Origin: Daucus carota subsp. sativus
Taxonomy: Eukaryota; Streptophyta; Magnoliopsida; Apiales; Apiaceae
Assembly (NCBI RefSeq): GCF_001625215.2
Contig: NC_030382.2
Coordinates: 19,002,823 to 19,066,822 of the forward strand
Length of the DNA stretch: 64,000 bases
Reading direction: 5' to 3'
This document shows positions 48,226-61,270 of the stretch, piece by piece (the first letter of the stretch is position 1; each line of letters begins with the position of its first letter). The notes beneath the pieces are model-generated. The model was not told where the DNA came from. It ran no database searches and worked only from the letters and a program-made list of their open reading frames with translations. The position numbers and the translations under genes were made by a program.

Positions 48226-49090
48226 CAACATTAAGGGTTTAGTGTTTCCTTTTTGGGTTTTAGAAAAATCCACGTACGGCCCTAAACCCTTGGCCCTAAA
48301 CCCCAATCAATGCGAGGCTTCAGGGCCGGGAGGCCCGGAAGCCGAGAATTCGGAACAAGAAATATTTTGTCTTTTTTAACAACTATTAACATTTAAGGTT
48401 TAGGTTTGGGTTGCAGAATGATTAATTCGTACTGTATATTAAATTGGCTGACGGTTAGGGTTTAGGATTGAGGGTGTAGGGCCGGTAGGCCCTACTCTCT
48501 CGAGCCTAAACCCTAATTAAGCGAGGCTGAAGGGCCGAAGGCCCTGAAGCCGAGACGTCGGCGGAATAAATAAATTTATAACCATTTAACATTTAGGATT
48601 TAGGTTTTGGTTGCAGAATGATTAATTCGTACTGTATATTAAATTGGCCGACGGTTAGGGTTTAGGATTGAGGGTGTAGGGCCGGTAGGCCCTACACCCT
48701 CGAGCCTAAACCTTAATTAAGCGAGGCTGAAGGGCCGAAGGCCCTAAAGCCGAGACGGCGGCGGAATAAATAAATTTACAACCGTTAACATTTAGAGTTT
48801 AGGTTTGGGTTGCAGAATGATTAATTCGTAATGTATATTAAATTCGGAACAAGAAATATTTTGATTTTTTTAACATTAAGGGTTTAATGTTTCCTTTTTG
48901 GGTTTTAGAAAAATCCACAAACGCTTTATTGTAACCGACCACTCGTTAATATGCGAGGCTTTAGGGCCGGGAGGCCCGGAAGCCGAGAATTCGGAACAAG
49001 AAACTTTTTTAACATTATGAGTTTAGTGTTTTCTTTTTGGGTTTTAGAAAAATCCACGTCGCTTTACAGTAACCGACCACTCGTTAGCGT
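48226..49090. repeat. Complex repeat block with telomere-like motifs and GC hairpins
   Basis: A core of about 200-bp units starts at TTGCAGAATGATTAATTCGT (48411, 48611, 48810). Full units contain GTTAGGGTTTAGG, GAGCCTAAACC and the hairpin-forming AGGGCCGAAGGCCCT. The core is flanked on both sides by a second repeat (GGGTTTAGTGTTTCCTTTTT, then AGGGCCGGGAGGCCCGGAAG and CCGAGAATTCGGAACAAG) at about 48235-48365, 48870-49000 and, in part, 49015-49090. Non-coding; the nature is unknown. Confidence 0.8.
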
Positions 49091-49494
49091 TTACTGTAAA
49101 ATTTTAATATTAAAAATAAAAAATATTGTCACGTAAATTTATAGTAGTCAAAATTTTTTAGTGTTTTAGTATGTTCATTTTTGTGTTCGAACATGACACT
49201 ATTTCTAGTGTAAAATGGTAGACAATTTTAAATACACTAATAACATATATTAGTATACTAATTTTATAAATTTTAACACTTAGGCACTAATGAATATTAA
49301 TAACAACAATAACAATAATGGTTTTTAAAGGAAAATCATTAATCACAATTTTTATATAATACCAATCACTAATAGTTGTAGCAGTAATCACAAATAGCAA
49401 CACTACCAATCACTAATATATTGGAGCAGTAATCACAAAATAACAGTGCCAATCAAACCAACAATCAGTATTCACAGAATTTGAACTAAGTGCA
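49091..49494. other. No recognisable gene
   Basis: AT-rich sequence with loosely repeated TAGCAGTAATCACAAATA-type text (49375-49440). Nothing coding. Confidence 0.4.
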
Positions 49495-51074
49495 TTAGAC
49501 ATCTTTTGGTGGATCACTAACTTCATCAAATGGAGTAATCAAATTCTTGGCAAATGTGACTTTTTTCTTGTTCTGAGACTTTGCTGCAATAGTATTTGTT
49601 GGCCTTTCTTCCTGAGATTGTTGTGATGAGTTGATGACCAGGTTGACAAGTTTTTTTGATGCAGCCTCAATGTAAAGCTCTTTGCCTTGTCTCAGAATTT
49701 CTTTTTTCTTCTGATTTAGTTGAGAAGAAAGAATGGCATTGTTGTACTTGATTCTTAGTTTAATGAGCTGATGGTCTTGGCCATCCTTCATTTTTGAATT
49801 AAACCAATTAGAAATAAAGAAATGAAACAGTTTATAATATTAAAGAAAGTTGAGATTTTTTTACCTTTTCTACATTCAATCCAGTTGTCCATGATTTTAG
49901 ATCTCCTTTGTAACTTTCCATGTGTCGCATGAGGAAAACTCCACAATCAATGGAGTTGTTCCTTGTCTGCCATGGCATATTTAGATATGTTGGCTTCATC
50001 TTTTTAACTTTCCCCGAAATACCAACATGACCCTTCGCGTGCAGATATTTCACAAAGTGAGAATGCTGTGAAATAATGTAAAAGCAAATGATCAGTGGAC
50101 AAAATTATGTAATGTGAGCTATAAACTATTACAGGGCAAGGTACAAAGTAGATTACATATGATTAATACATACCAGAATCTTTGGCTTTTCGCTATAGCA
50201 TTTTTTCGGATCCATTTTTGATCTATCAATGTTATCTATGATTTCATATGTCCAATTCCTCAAGTGGTAGACAATCAAGTAGTAATGGTCAAATGCACAA
50301 ATTGGAAAAAATTCCTATAAAGAAAAAAATCAAAAATTATATATAACGTATGGAAAGTTCAAATTAAATTATAATCGAAATATTTACTGTCTTACCATGT
50401 CAATGAGATCCAGCTTTGTACGATTGCATTGGATCAGCATACTATCAACATTTTCAGCAAACAATTTGTATGTTGTTCCAAGAGTCTTTTTTTCATCCAA
50501 TGTTGCATTCTTTATACACAAAATTTAAAAACATATATAAGATAGGAAACTGAAGACACATATAAATGCAAAAATATAGAGAAAAGACATAAATTTAATA
50601 ACCACACATCCAATTGTAAATAAAAGCCGAAGTGGTGACTCATCTGACTTGAATTTCTCTGCATCATTAAGAACTATAGCCCATGTATCAACAACCATGG
50701 TTTCTATATGCTTCCCAATATTAAGTGACTGCATATCATCTCTTAAACAGAAGAAATCATTGCATAGAAATATTTGCTTGCTGCACAAAATAGTAGTTTA
50801 AGTGTTAGTTTAAAACTATATATGTTTGGGGGGGGGGGGATGAAACTGAAGTTAGATACATAGAAACTTACATTGGATCCTTCATTTCAGTCTCAAACAA
50901 ATCCGTGTTCTGAGCATTAATCTTTGCTGAGTCTACAAAACTTAGAAGATCAAGCTACTCAACATCTTTTATTGTCAACTGAAAATCGTCATCTTCATAA
51001 CAATCTTGAAACTCTTCAGTATCTGTGTTTTCTTCAGGGGGGAAGAGTCTGTGCTTTCTTGAGCCGGATGAGAG

Positions 51075-51205
51075 AATGTGGTTTGTGCAGGGGGACGAGT
51101 GTTTGTGGTTTGTGCAGGGGGACGAGTGTTTGTGGTTTGTTCAGGGGGACGAGTGTTTGTGGTTTGTTCAGTGACGAGTGTTTGTGGTTTGTTCAGTTCG
51201 TTGTT
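51075..51205 (-). repeat. 27-bp coding minisatellite in the Ulp1-type gene
   Basis: On the minus strand, units of 27 bp encode EQTTNTRPP or AQTTNTRPP; three full units and two partial ones are present. One unit lacks two bases, which shifts the frame into a stop. Confidence 0.85.
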
Positions 51206-53679
51206 GATGGAAAACATTAAAGACAATGTTTTTGATATCAAGGAGTTGTTCGTTTGTTGGGTCTTTTGCCAAGGCTAGGTTTATCTCAGTGTCAAACAGC
51301 AATTTAGTGTCAATGAGCTCATTAGCCATGACCTAAGACTCTCTACAACATCCTGTTGAACCATTATAGATTTAAAACATAATCAGTAAAGTAGTTTAAA
51401 AAAAACTAAACTACTACAATACTAAAAGAATTTGAGTAGAATAGTAAAATTACTATTAAAAGCTGAAAGTGCAGTGGTGTACATGGAAACGTTTTTTATT
51501 TTGCTACCTATGGATACAGTGGTGCAGTGGTGCACCTATTTCAAAAAAAGACTACGCATTTGGTTATTCTTACACGCGGTAATTGTATGTACCAAATTAA
51601 TCATTAAAAGTCTAAACATCCACTAAAGTACTGTAATCACCAAAAAATATAAACAGATAATGGTTACTATTTGTAATTAGTCACATTATTTAAAAATTAA
51701 CATGTAATCCTTAAATTCTGAGGCATTTAATTTCTATATTATGGAGAATCAATCATTAATATGTAAAGAATCAATGACATATTAGGTTTTGTTTCCAGCT
51801 ATGTAAGAGTATATGTACCTTTTCGCCTGATGCTTGTCCATGATCATCTTGTTCCTCGACTTGGATGTGTTGTTCAGTATCATGGACATTTTCACGGTCA
51901 TTGGTCTAAATTTTTATTTTTAGTCCAAATTAGTATGTACCAGTGTTTGGTTTTAAGAGAAAATGAATATCGACTATGTAGTATAAATATTTACCTCATT
52001 TGCAACTGATTGTCTTTGTGCTTTTTCCCATTCGTCCCATAGGATATCATCATTTTGATGAGCATTCCAATCGTCCCAAGATGGATTAGGGACATCTTTA
52101 CCCTTGTCATTTCCTTTTGCATTCTAAAATTTGAAAAAAAAAACATGAAAGATGTAATTTAGCATCAATTATTGAAAGTAAACATGCAAGGAGTTCTCCT
52201 ATGAGAGTAACATAGCATATTATAATTTGTATAGACTATGCAGGGAGGTCTCCTAAATCACTAAAGTACTAATTTTTGTTACAAGTTGTAACAAATACTA
52301 ATTAAAAGCACAGATTCAGTTACTAGTACGTACTAAATCATTGATGCAGGCAGTGCATTAATGATCGTTTAATTCAAATACTAGTAGGTACTTATAAGCA
52401 CAGTGCTAATTAAAAGATTTTGGTATTAAGTTTGAAATATAATCACTAACTTACGAAGCATTAATAATCAAGTTATATAGAAGATCAATTTTCAATATTT
52501 TAAAGAATCAATAAAAAATATCAATTAAGCCCCGTATACCTCTGTTGCAGTCTGTTCATTGCATGATGGCAATTCCCGTAATGGCTTCATAATTAAGCCC
52601 AATCCAAAAGGGCCGCCATAGACATCAATTGTCTGTCTTTCTCTTAGTTTTTCCTGTGTCCAGCCTTTGAAATAAGGACATTGCCTCTCAACAAGCTTAA
52701 TCCCTTTATGTCTAACTCGATCAGCATAAAACAACTGCAATATAAATTTCAATAATTATTAGTAGTTGTAAAAAAAACAAGAAACTGGGAGATGTAAATT
52801 ATGATGATTTTTACCGTTAGAAAGATGGCTGAACCTCTGAAATGACTTGATGCATTTTCATTCCAACTTCTAGTGGCAGACACAAGATAACCAATAAGGA
52901 ACTCTGCCCAGTTGTATCTATTGCACTCATCAAGGTTCCCATGTAATCTTAGCATTTGTCTGTCAATGTATGAGTATGTAGGTGTTCCTATGAGAACGTT
53001 TGACAAGACAAGTAAGAAATTGAACTTGAAATTCTGAGTTAAGCCTTGATTTTTAATCAACTGAACTAGTTTTGCAACTGTCACTTGAGTACTTTTTCTC
53101 TCTGTTTTGAACTGTGCTGACCATTCATCAATTCTAGAACGATAGTAATCATATGTTCCAAGGGTTATGCTCTCGCGTCCACATGGCAACCCGAGAACTT
53201 CATACACATCTTCCTCCATAATTGGTATCAGTTCATTCTTCAAGTTCAGTGAAATAGTGTTTGGGTCAAATATCTGAAAAACATTATAGGCTAAGTTTGC
53301 CGGAATAAGCTCAAATGAGAAATCCAGAAGTCGTCCAAATCCAGTTTTTTGAACCCATTGCTTCTGGTCTTCTGTGAGATTAGAGACCATTTCACTAAAA
53401 AGCCTTGGTGAATTTCTTAATTTCAAGTCATCTTTTTGAGTGTGCAAATGTTTTGCACCTTGACCCTGTTTGACAGTTAATACAAGTGAGATGTTGGAAT
53501 CTAACAGAAGCAATAATTGAAATTAAATCCATTTATGTTTAGGAATATACCTCATATTTTCCATTTGCATCTTTCTTTGTTGGCAAATGAAAGTTTGGCC
53601 GTTTTGCTATAGGCTAAGCTTCCTCCTGTTGGATATCAAATTTATTAGTGATTGAATTGAATTTTTAATATTTGGAAGT

Positions 53680-53900
53680 AATATATTACTAATTAGTCAG
53701 TAATGTATTACAATATATTACTGATTAGATATGATATTACTAAACTAATCATATTACAATATTTACTGACTAGTTAGTAATGTATTACTGATTAATCAGT
53801 AATACAATACATATTAGACATGATATAACTAAACTAATCATGTTATATGCAATATATTACTGATTAGTCAGTAATGAATTACATATTAGATATGATTTCT
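53680..53900. repeat. AT-rich palindromic repeats
   Basis: TTACTGATTAGTCAGTAA and close variants recur about six times, each able to form a hairpin, separated by CATATTAGA.ATGAT. It lies in an intron of the Ulp1-type gene. Confidence 0.75.
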
Positions 53901-55293
53901 GCTAGACAATTGCTAAAGAATTGAAATGATAAAACTGAAAAAAGAGTGATAGCTACACAATATATTTGTATGAAGAGAATAGCTATAATACTGATATTAA
54001 AAAAAAGGCACAAACACATAATCATGATACAGTAATGTAGACAGTAAATAAAAAACTAATTATGTACCTCTTCGGTCTTCTTTCTTTTCCATTTCTTATT
54101 TTTTACAGTTGGAGATTTGTCTTTATTTTGAGCTTCTTCTTGACTTTGAGATTGTTGATTATGTTCAGCATGTTCTTTATTTGCATTTTGATTTTGTTCA
54201 TCATTGTTTTGATCTTCTTCAGTGGGAGGTTGAAAATTTTGTTGTTGCTGATTCTGCTGTGCATCTTCGTTTTGTTCACTTTGATCTTCTTCAGTTGGAT
54301 TTTGAGCATGTCTAGCTTGATATTCAGCCCTGTACAACTCATGAACTGAATAGGGCTCTTCATTACTTTCCTGTGTAAAAGAATATTACATTTTCAGAAT
54401 GATAATAAAAAACAAAATTAAAGTAGGAAGGTGGAATAATAATGAACAGTAAGAGATAGTAGAGATATATACATCAGAATCAAGGGTAGAATTTTGTCCA
54501 GGTTTGACTTTATTTTTCCTTGCTGCATGTTTATATCTCTTCTTTCTTGTTCCCTCAGATGTTTTAGGAGTACTACTCTGCCCATTATGTTCCATACTGT
54601 TACTTATTTCAGATTCTTGTGTAGGTTCAAGGTTGATTGGGTCATCTGCAGTGTTGCTGAAACCACTACGCCATATATGGTCTACGGCAACATCCAAAAA
54701 AAATGTTAAAAATGCTTTAAAATGTTGCTATAAGGTTTAAGGCAACATTTTTGTCAAAATAGTGGGTGTTGGATATCGGCTTGTAGCCTTAGAGCGTAAG
54801 CCAACATATTTTAACAAGCTACGGCAACACCCAAAAAATGTAGTGTTAGGTCCATATGGCTACATTTTGTTTATAATAGCAACACCAAAGTGGGTGTTGC
54901 CATAAGATCTATGGCAACACAGTTCATTTTTCAGCAACAAAAGGTTGATGTTGCCATTAATTCAATAGCAACATCTTACTCACTCTATGGTAACATCCAT
55001 TTTCTAACACTGATCAGGTTTTAGCAACATTTTTTATTAAATATGGCAACACCTTTATTAAAGAAATTTTGACATGTTCTTATCTAAAATGTAACATCCC
55101 AAAACAAATCAAGCCAACTAATCACAAATTCAGATTCAACAATAAACCAAACATCCAAATTTTGCAACCATAATTCAACCATCCAAGTAAAATAGCAGTT
55201 CAAAGTCTTAAAATTCCTACGTCATCATGCATTACATTACAAGTTAAACTTTGCAAAATATGATTAGAGTATCTAAGTGCATCACACATCAAG

Positions 55294-57007
55294 TCAAGTA
55301 GTGTCCGTGGTGGCTGTGTTCGCTCCACTTGCAGAGGCATCATACGTCGGCTCGACACTGAGGTCTTGAATATCAATCTTGAGGTCTGGATTCTTTTCTG
55401 CCAACTTGCACACCATTGCCTTGACATTCTCCCGAACCTTCTGATCCATTTTTTCTTCCATCTCTTGAGCAAGTTGTTCTCGGATCTTTTCTGTCAAACT
55501 GGCCAACACCTGATCAGAGATAGTAGCCTCACTGTGTGTCACAGATTTCCCCTTTGCTTCCCTTCTCTGAATAAGTCTACCTAGTAGGTACGAGCGGCTG
55601 TGTTTCTTGTCACCATATACAAGTTTGTTAGCATCCTCAACGGTTCCCGTTTTAAGAAGTTTTTCAACATTTTCCTACAATAAGGATGTTAAACAATATC
55701 ACAATCTTACTAAAGTACATCAGGATATAAAAATAGAAACTGTAGGCACATGTTATATTTTACATATATATACTAATACAAAACTCACAATCTTTTTTTC
55801 AACCGCATCAGTAGGTAGCTTATAATACTCTCGTGCAGAGTTTCTTTTGCGTGTTTTCACATAAATGTCAGCATCTGATATTGGTGGTGCTGGTTCATCC
55901 GGTTTATCCGCCTGTTCCCTAGCAATTGCCTTGCATATAAAACACCAATACCACAATCAATAAAAAAAAGAAGGCATAAACATAACCTTACAACACCACA
56001 GTGAGTATTTAAAACAGGTACTTCTCACCCACAACAAAACTTAGGCATATTAGCTACCAATAAATTAACTAAATCTGTCTCACTATTTATTTTACTTTTT
56101 ACCAATAAATTGCCAAATTATACCAACTTTCAATTTTAGACAGATTAATTTCTAAAACTTACAAAGCGAGGCTAATTGCTGACATACCATTTTGTGGCAG
56201 ACTTAGGCGAAACTCCTAGGCCCGACGGTATGTGTTTCACTTAAAAAGCTTCGAGCCCTTATATTTTTTATCGCCTTGTCCTATGGAGGGCAAAAAAGAA
56301 CAAATCAAAGCACATAATTAATATAAGTGATGCATTGGCAAATAAGAGGAATTCTTACCTTTATTTTTTCATCAGCCCAATAAATTAAAAGCATTTTAAA
56401 ATCTTTCAAAGGGACATCCCTCGGCCTGTTCTCGAGCCTCTCCTCATCAGTACCATACTTACTATAATGTTCCCTCTTGATGCGAGCCTTGTATGCCCTA
56501 AACTGATCACGCATCGTTGTCATTACCCATTTATAACCCTCCTCAGGAATGATGTATTTATCCTAAAATAATGTAGGGGAATTTTATTTGTCAGAAGATA
56601 TATATTTCATAATGCAGATGTTGATTAAAGTGGTAAAAAATAAAAATATTATGTTACCTTCACATACTGCCATAAGATGTCTTTTTCAGGAACTTCACTC
56701 CAACTACGACATGTTAGAGAAACAAACTCCCTTACCGTTGTTCCTAAGAAATTGCTGAACTCAGATAGCAAATGATCGTCATCATCTGATATAGGTTGGC
56801 CTAGATCCGACAGCTTGATCTCCTTCTTCTCACCTCGCGTATGGACATGACCTCGTGTATTGCAGAATAATAGGTTGCAACCTGATGATCAGTCTGAACC
56901 TCAACTCTTTTCACTTCCTTGTCACATGGCTTAGGCATTTTAGATGCTCTGGAACGAGTTCTGGGCCCATCAGTTTGAACCACAACTTTCTTGGCCTTTT
57001 TCTTTGC
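55294..57007 (-). pseudogene. TnpA-like region of CACTA element 3, damaged
   Basis: The order of exons matches TnpA of element 2: about 57007-56800 (GPRTRSRASKMPKP), 56870-56658 (DDDDHLLSEFSNFLGTTV), 56563-56358 (IKREHYSKYGTDEERLENRP, DFKMLLIYWADEKIK), 56260-56190 (THTVGPRSFA), about 55930-55798 (ISDADIYVKTRKRN) and 55680-55294 (charged helix, SLTEKIREQLAQEMEEKMDQ). Two defects are clear: the frame shifts near 56870, where an intron present in element 2 seems to have been lost, and a TAA replaces the glutamine expected after SFA (near 56205). A functional TnpA is unlikely. The reading frame is continuous at its 5' side with the TnpD exon 2. Confidence 0.75.
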
Positions 57008-57092
57008 CTAAACAAAATATACATGTTTATAGTAAATTTTGGAAATTAAAAGATGCTAGAACAAATTTTGTGAAAAAATCACAAAAATATAC

Positions 57093-60000
57093 CTTTGACG
57101 CAACTATATCCTCTTCATGATCACTCTGTTGCTCTTGGTCATTTTCAGGGCACATATATTCACTTCCATCTTCATCACTCAACACATTATTGGGTTTGTC
57201 TTCATTCAGTAGTTGGACAGAATTCCTAGTCCTCCGCTTTAAACCAAGTTCCTCAAAAATTTTCTCGTTTTCCTCAATGTTTCTAATTCGACGCATTTCA
57301 TACTCATTCACTTCACCTTCATGGACTTCCCCAGCTCCTTCCACCAAATCCTCATGTACCGGAAGAATCTCAAATCTTTTCATATATTCATCCAATCCCA
57401 TCAGTCCACCTTCCCGCTCTGTTGAAATTGCATCTTCCCGCTCTGTTGACTTCAAATCTTCACCAGCCTTTTTTGTTGGAATTACAGAAGTAGAACTTAT
57501 TTGTTTTTCCTTCCGAGACTTGTTCAACCTTCGTTCCTTCTCCTGATTGATTTCCTTTATAGTCACAAATTGACGCTTTTTAGGAATCCTCTGCATAGCC
57601 TTAACAGGGCATGTTTTTGGCCTTACAATAACATGAGGTTGCATTTGCTTCACCGGCTTGACACTGCTATCAACATCACAGTCAATATACAAGTCCAAAG
57701 AAGAAGAATCAGTCGTGAGAATAACCTCATTTATATCACCAACTGTTGGGTTCTGGTCCTTGGAACTAGCAAAGCTGGTGGTTAAGGCAGTTAAGTAAAC
57801 ACCGCTGTTTTGTGTTGTGCATATATTATCCCTTTTCTTCGTATGGAACCTATATCCATTCACAACATAACCACTATATCGCTTCGCTGCTCGATTAGGA
57901 CCTCTGGCTAAGGATGACAATTCCCTTGAAACATTCTTTTTTTTCGCAATTTCATTCCTAAACCAATCAACTAATTCATCAGTGTGTGTTCTTGCTCTCT
58001 TGAATCTGTTGGACTTCACATTTTGGTCAAATAATGCATGATGTTTCCTACAATTTTAGATGATAACAGTATGTCAATAGATGTAAGATAATAAAATATT
58101 TAATTTACTAATTTAATAGGTTACAGACTTACTTAATCAACTCTTCTACATCCTTGTCATCATAGTTAAATAAAACGTAACGATGAGCTTTGATCCATAC
58201 ATCTTCAGGCAGATGAATAGATTTCCCCATTTTATTCCTCCCTGAACCAATAGCATATCCACCAGTTTTTGAATTTAAGCTTCTGTATTCATTTGATGAC
58301 TTTGTTTGGCTGTCACATAGGAATCTTGCACAGAATGTAAGACATTCATCAGCGAGGTATCCTTCCGCCATCGACCCTTCTATCTTACTCCTATTGCGAA
58401 CGTATCGCTTCAATTTACCTAGGTATCTCTCAACTGAGTACATCCATCTTTGATGAACTGGGCCGCCAAGCTCAATTTCATTACAGAGATGTATTGGTAA
58501 GTGCACCATAATGTCAAAGAATGCAGGAGGGAAAATCATTTCTAGTTGACAAATTATTTCAATAATATCCTGCTGAAGTTTCTTTATATCCTCCACCTCA
58601 ATTACCTTGGAACATATTTTCCGAAGAAATTCACCGAGTCTAATTAACGGAACTGCAACCTCGGGCTTCAGTGCCTTTTTAATAGCAATTTCTAATAAGT
58701 ATTGCATAATAATATGTGCATCGTGACTCTTGTACCCGACAATCTTTCTATCTTGGACACATTTGCTAATATTAGAAGCAAACCCGTACGGAAACTTTGC
58801 ATTTTCAAATACTGAACAAAATATATCCTTCTCTTTGTTTGTCATGTCAAAATTTGCTGCCCTGATCTCAAGATGCTTTCCATCAGTAGAGGTGATAGGA
58901 TGAAGGACCTTTCTAATTCCGAGTTCTTGCAAATCTAATCGTGCATTTAAATGATCTTTAGTTTTACCAGGAATATTTAACAATGTACCTAAAATACTAT
59001 CACATAGATTCTTTTCAATATGCATAACATCAAGGTTATGCCTTATTGAATTTTCACTCCAATATGGTAAGTCAAAAAAGATTGACTTCTTGTTCCAAGG
59101 ATTGACATCGCAGCTGACTTTCCGTTTCCCGTGCACTTTACCGAATTTATTCTGATAACCTGCCAACAACTTCTTGATCATGCTTCCTGATATAACTGGT
59201 GGGGCTTGGCCAACCTCAACTTGACCATTAAACCGCCTTTTGTCTGACCTCCATTTATGATTTGAATCCAAGAATCGTCGATGATTCATATAGCACATTT
59301 TTCTGCTATTCTTCAAATACATCGACGATGTCTCGTAACTACAGATAGGACATGCAAGGTACCCCTTAGTACTCCAACCTGACAACATGCCATAACCGGG
59401 AAAATCGCTGATCGTCCACAAAACTGATGCCCTTAGCATAAAATTCTGATTCCTCGAAGCGTCGTAAGTTTCTACACCTACATCCCATAACTCTTTCAAC
59501 TCCTCAATCAAAGGTTGCATATAAACATCAATATTATTTCCGGGATCATTGGGACCTGGTATAAGTGTGGACAAAATTAGATTTTCAGGTTTCATGTTGA
59601 GCCATGGAGGCAGGTTATAGTTGACTAGGATAATTGGCCACGTGCTATGACTAAGGCTCATTGTACGGAAGGGATTGAACCCGTCGGAAGCTAAACCTAA
59701 TCTGACATTACGATTTTCGGATGAAAACATTGGATATTTAGCATCCATCGTCTTCCAAGATATACCATCTGCCGGATGCCGCAATTTTCCGTCTTTCTTT
59801 CGATCTACTGCATGCCACAACATTAGCTTTGAGATTTCTTCACACATGTACAGTCGCTGCAGCCTTGGTTTTAAAGGAAAATATCTCATAACTTTTGCTG
59901 GAATTTCGTTCTTTTTATTTTCTTCTTGCTTATCACTCCACCTTGAGACACCACAGCTTGTACAAGAAACTAAATCCTTATTTTTACCCCAGTAAATCAT

Positions 60001-60612
60001 GCAGTCATTTGGACATGCATGTATTTTCTCGTAGTTTAGACCTAAATCCCTAATAACTTTCTTAGCAGCAAAAAAAGAACTAGGTACCTCAATTTCAGGA
60101 AATGCCTCTTTTAATATTTCTAATAATCCACTAAAACCAGACTCTGTTACTCCACTAAGACATTTCCAGTGGTAAATCCTAACCAAAAAACTTAGCCGAG
60201 AATGTTTTTTGGAACCAGGATACAAGGGCTTTTTGCCATCTTCAACTAGGCGATAGAATTTCCTTGCATCTGCATTCGGTCCCCTGTTGGCATAAGTAAT
60301 ATTCAACATCCCTTCCAAATCATCGTCAAACCCCATATTTGCTTCAGAATCCACCAAACTACTACCACCATTCATATTTGAGACATCATACACCCAATCT
60401 GCAATCTCCAGTGAAGGACCTTTGCAGATAAGGTGATTATAGACATCTTCAGGACCCCACCAGTGCTTACTCTTGCATCTACTACATGGACACTTTAATT
60501 CATCGTCGACTGCATACTTAACCATGGCATTTTTGACAAAATTTCCGACCCCTTTACTATACTCTTCAGTGAACCGTGGAAGATTTATCCATACTTGGCC
60601 TTTATGACTCAT
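57093..60612 (-). CDS. TnpD transposase of CACTA element 3, fused to the start of TnpA
   Basis: Exon 1 60612-58133 and exon 2 58047-57093 join AA|GTAAGT to TTGTAG|G, giving 1145 open codons. Start chosen at MSHKGQVWINLPRF, which opens the conserved transposase-associated domain (CPCSRCKSKHW). Then come Transposase_21 (HACPNDCMIYWGKN, SDFPGYGMLSGWSTKG, NLDVMHIEKNLCD) and DUF4218 (MVHLPIHLCNEIELGGP, YSVERYLGKLKRYV). Exon 2 has DUF4216 (RYSGYVVNGYRFHTKKRD, QNSGVYLTALTTSFASS) and then, without a stop, text homologous to TnpA of element 2: LDLYIDCDVD and QPHVIVRPKTC, then NEYEMRRIRNIEENEKIFEE. It ends at a donor (CAAAG|GTATAT) in phase with the next exon at 57007. The catalytic part appears intact. 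Confidence 0.8.
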
Positions 60613-60659
60613 AACTACATTTAAAACATTTTGAAAACATAACAAGAATATAATCACCC

Positions 60660-61270
60660 CTAAATATATAACCTAACTAATTAATTAATCCTATAATCAG
60701 TATAAGATGCACATGATATCTATCATTTCACATAGTAATATTCACACATGAGGTCTGCTTACTTACTTCCCCTGTGAAAAATCATGATTTAAATGTGTGT
60801 GCATAGTTATCTATCTCATAAAACCAAAACTGAACACAATGTCCACCAGATTAGCAAATCATCTAAAGCAAATCATTAAAAGCAAGAAACAAAATAAAGC
60901 CACAACATCAAAACCCCAAATTAGCCCCTGAAAATCAAAATTAAACAGACAAGCTAGGTTTATACATATATAAATCAACATATCCCCAAATTAAACCCAA
61001 CTTAAAAATATAAAATCCCTAACTTAAGAATCTAAAATCCCACAGAAATTAGGGTTCATCAAACCCCCCAAATTAGCCCGATAAAATCAACAATAAACAG
61101 ACTAGCTAGGTTTATACATTTATTAATCAACATATCCCCAAGCTAAACCCAACTTAAAAATATAAAATCCCACAGAAATTAGGGTTCATCATACCTCCAA
61201 ATTTAACAAATTACAACCACAAAGAGATGAACACAGACTAACAAATTTAACAAATTAGGGTTTTTAAACC
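60660..61270. other. Leader/promoter region of CACTA element 3
   Basis: AT-rich with a duplicated block: TAGGTTTATACAT and AAACCCAACTTAAAAATATA occur near 60955-61010 and 61107-61165. No gene. The purine-rich tract at 61320-61440 (repeated GAGAGAGACG) lies further out, as in the other CACTA elements. Confidence 0.6.

Noticed and set aside
48230..48720. Interstitial telomere or old chromosome end
   Set aside because: Only isolated CCCTAAACCC/GTTAGGGTTTAGG motifs inside larger units, no TTTAGGG array.
54062..54349. Plus-strand hydrophobic frames resembling membrane proteins
   Set aside because: Antisense shadow of the Gln/Asn/Glu-rich exon of the Ulp1-type gene.
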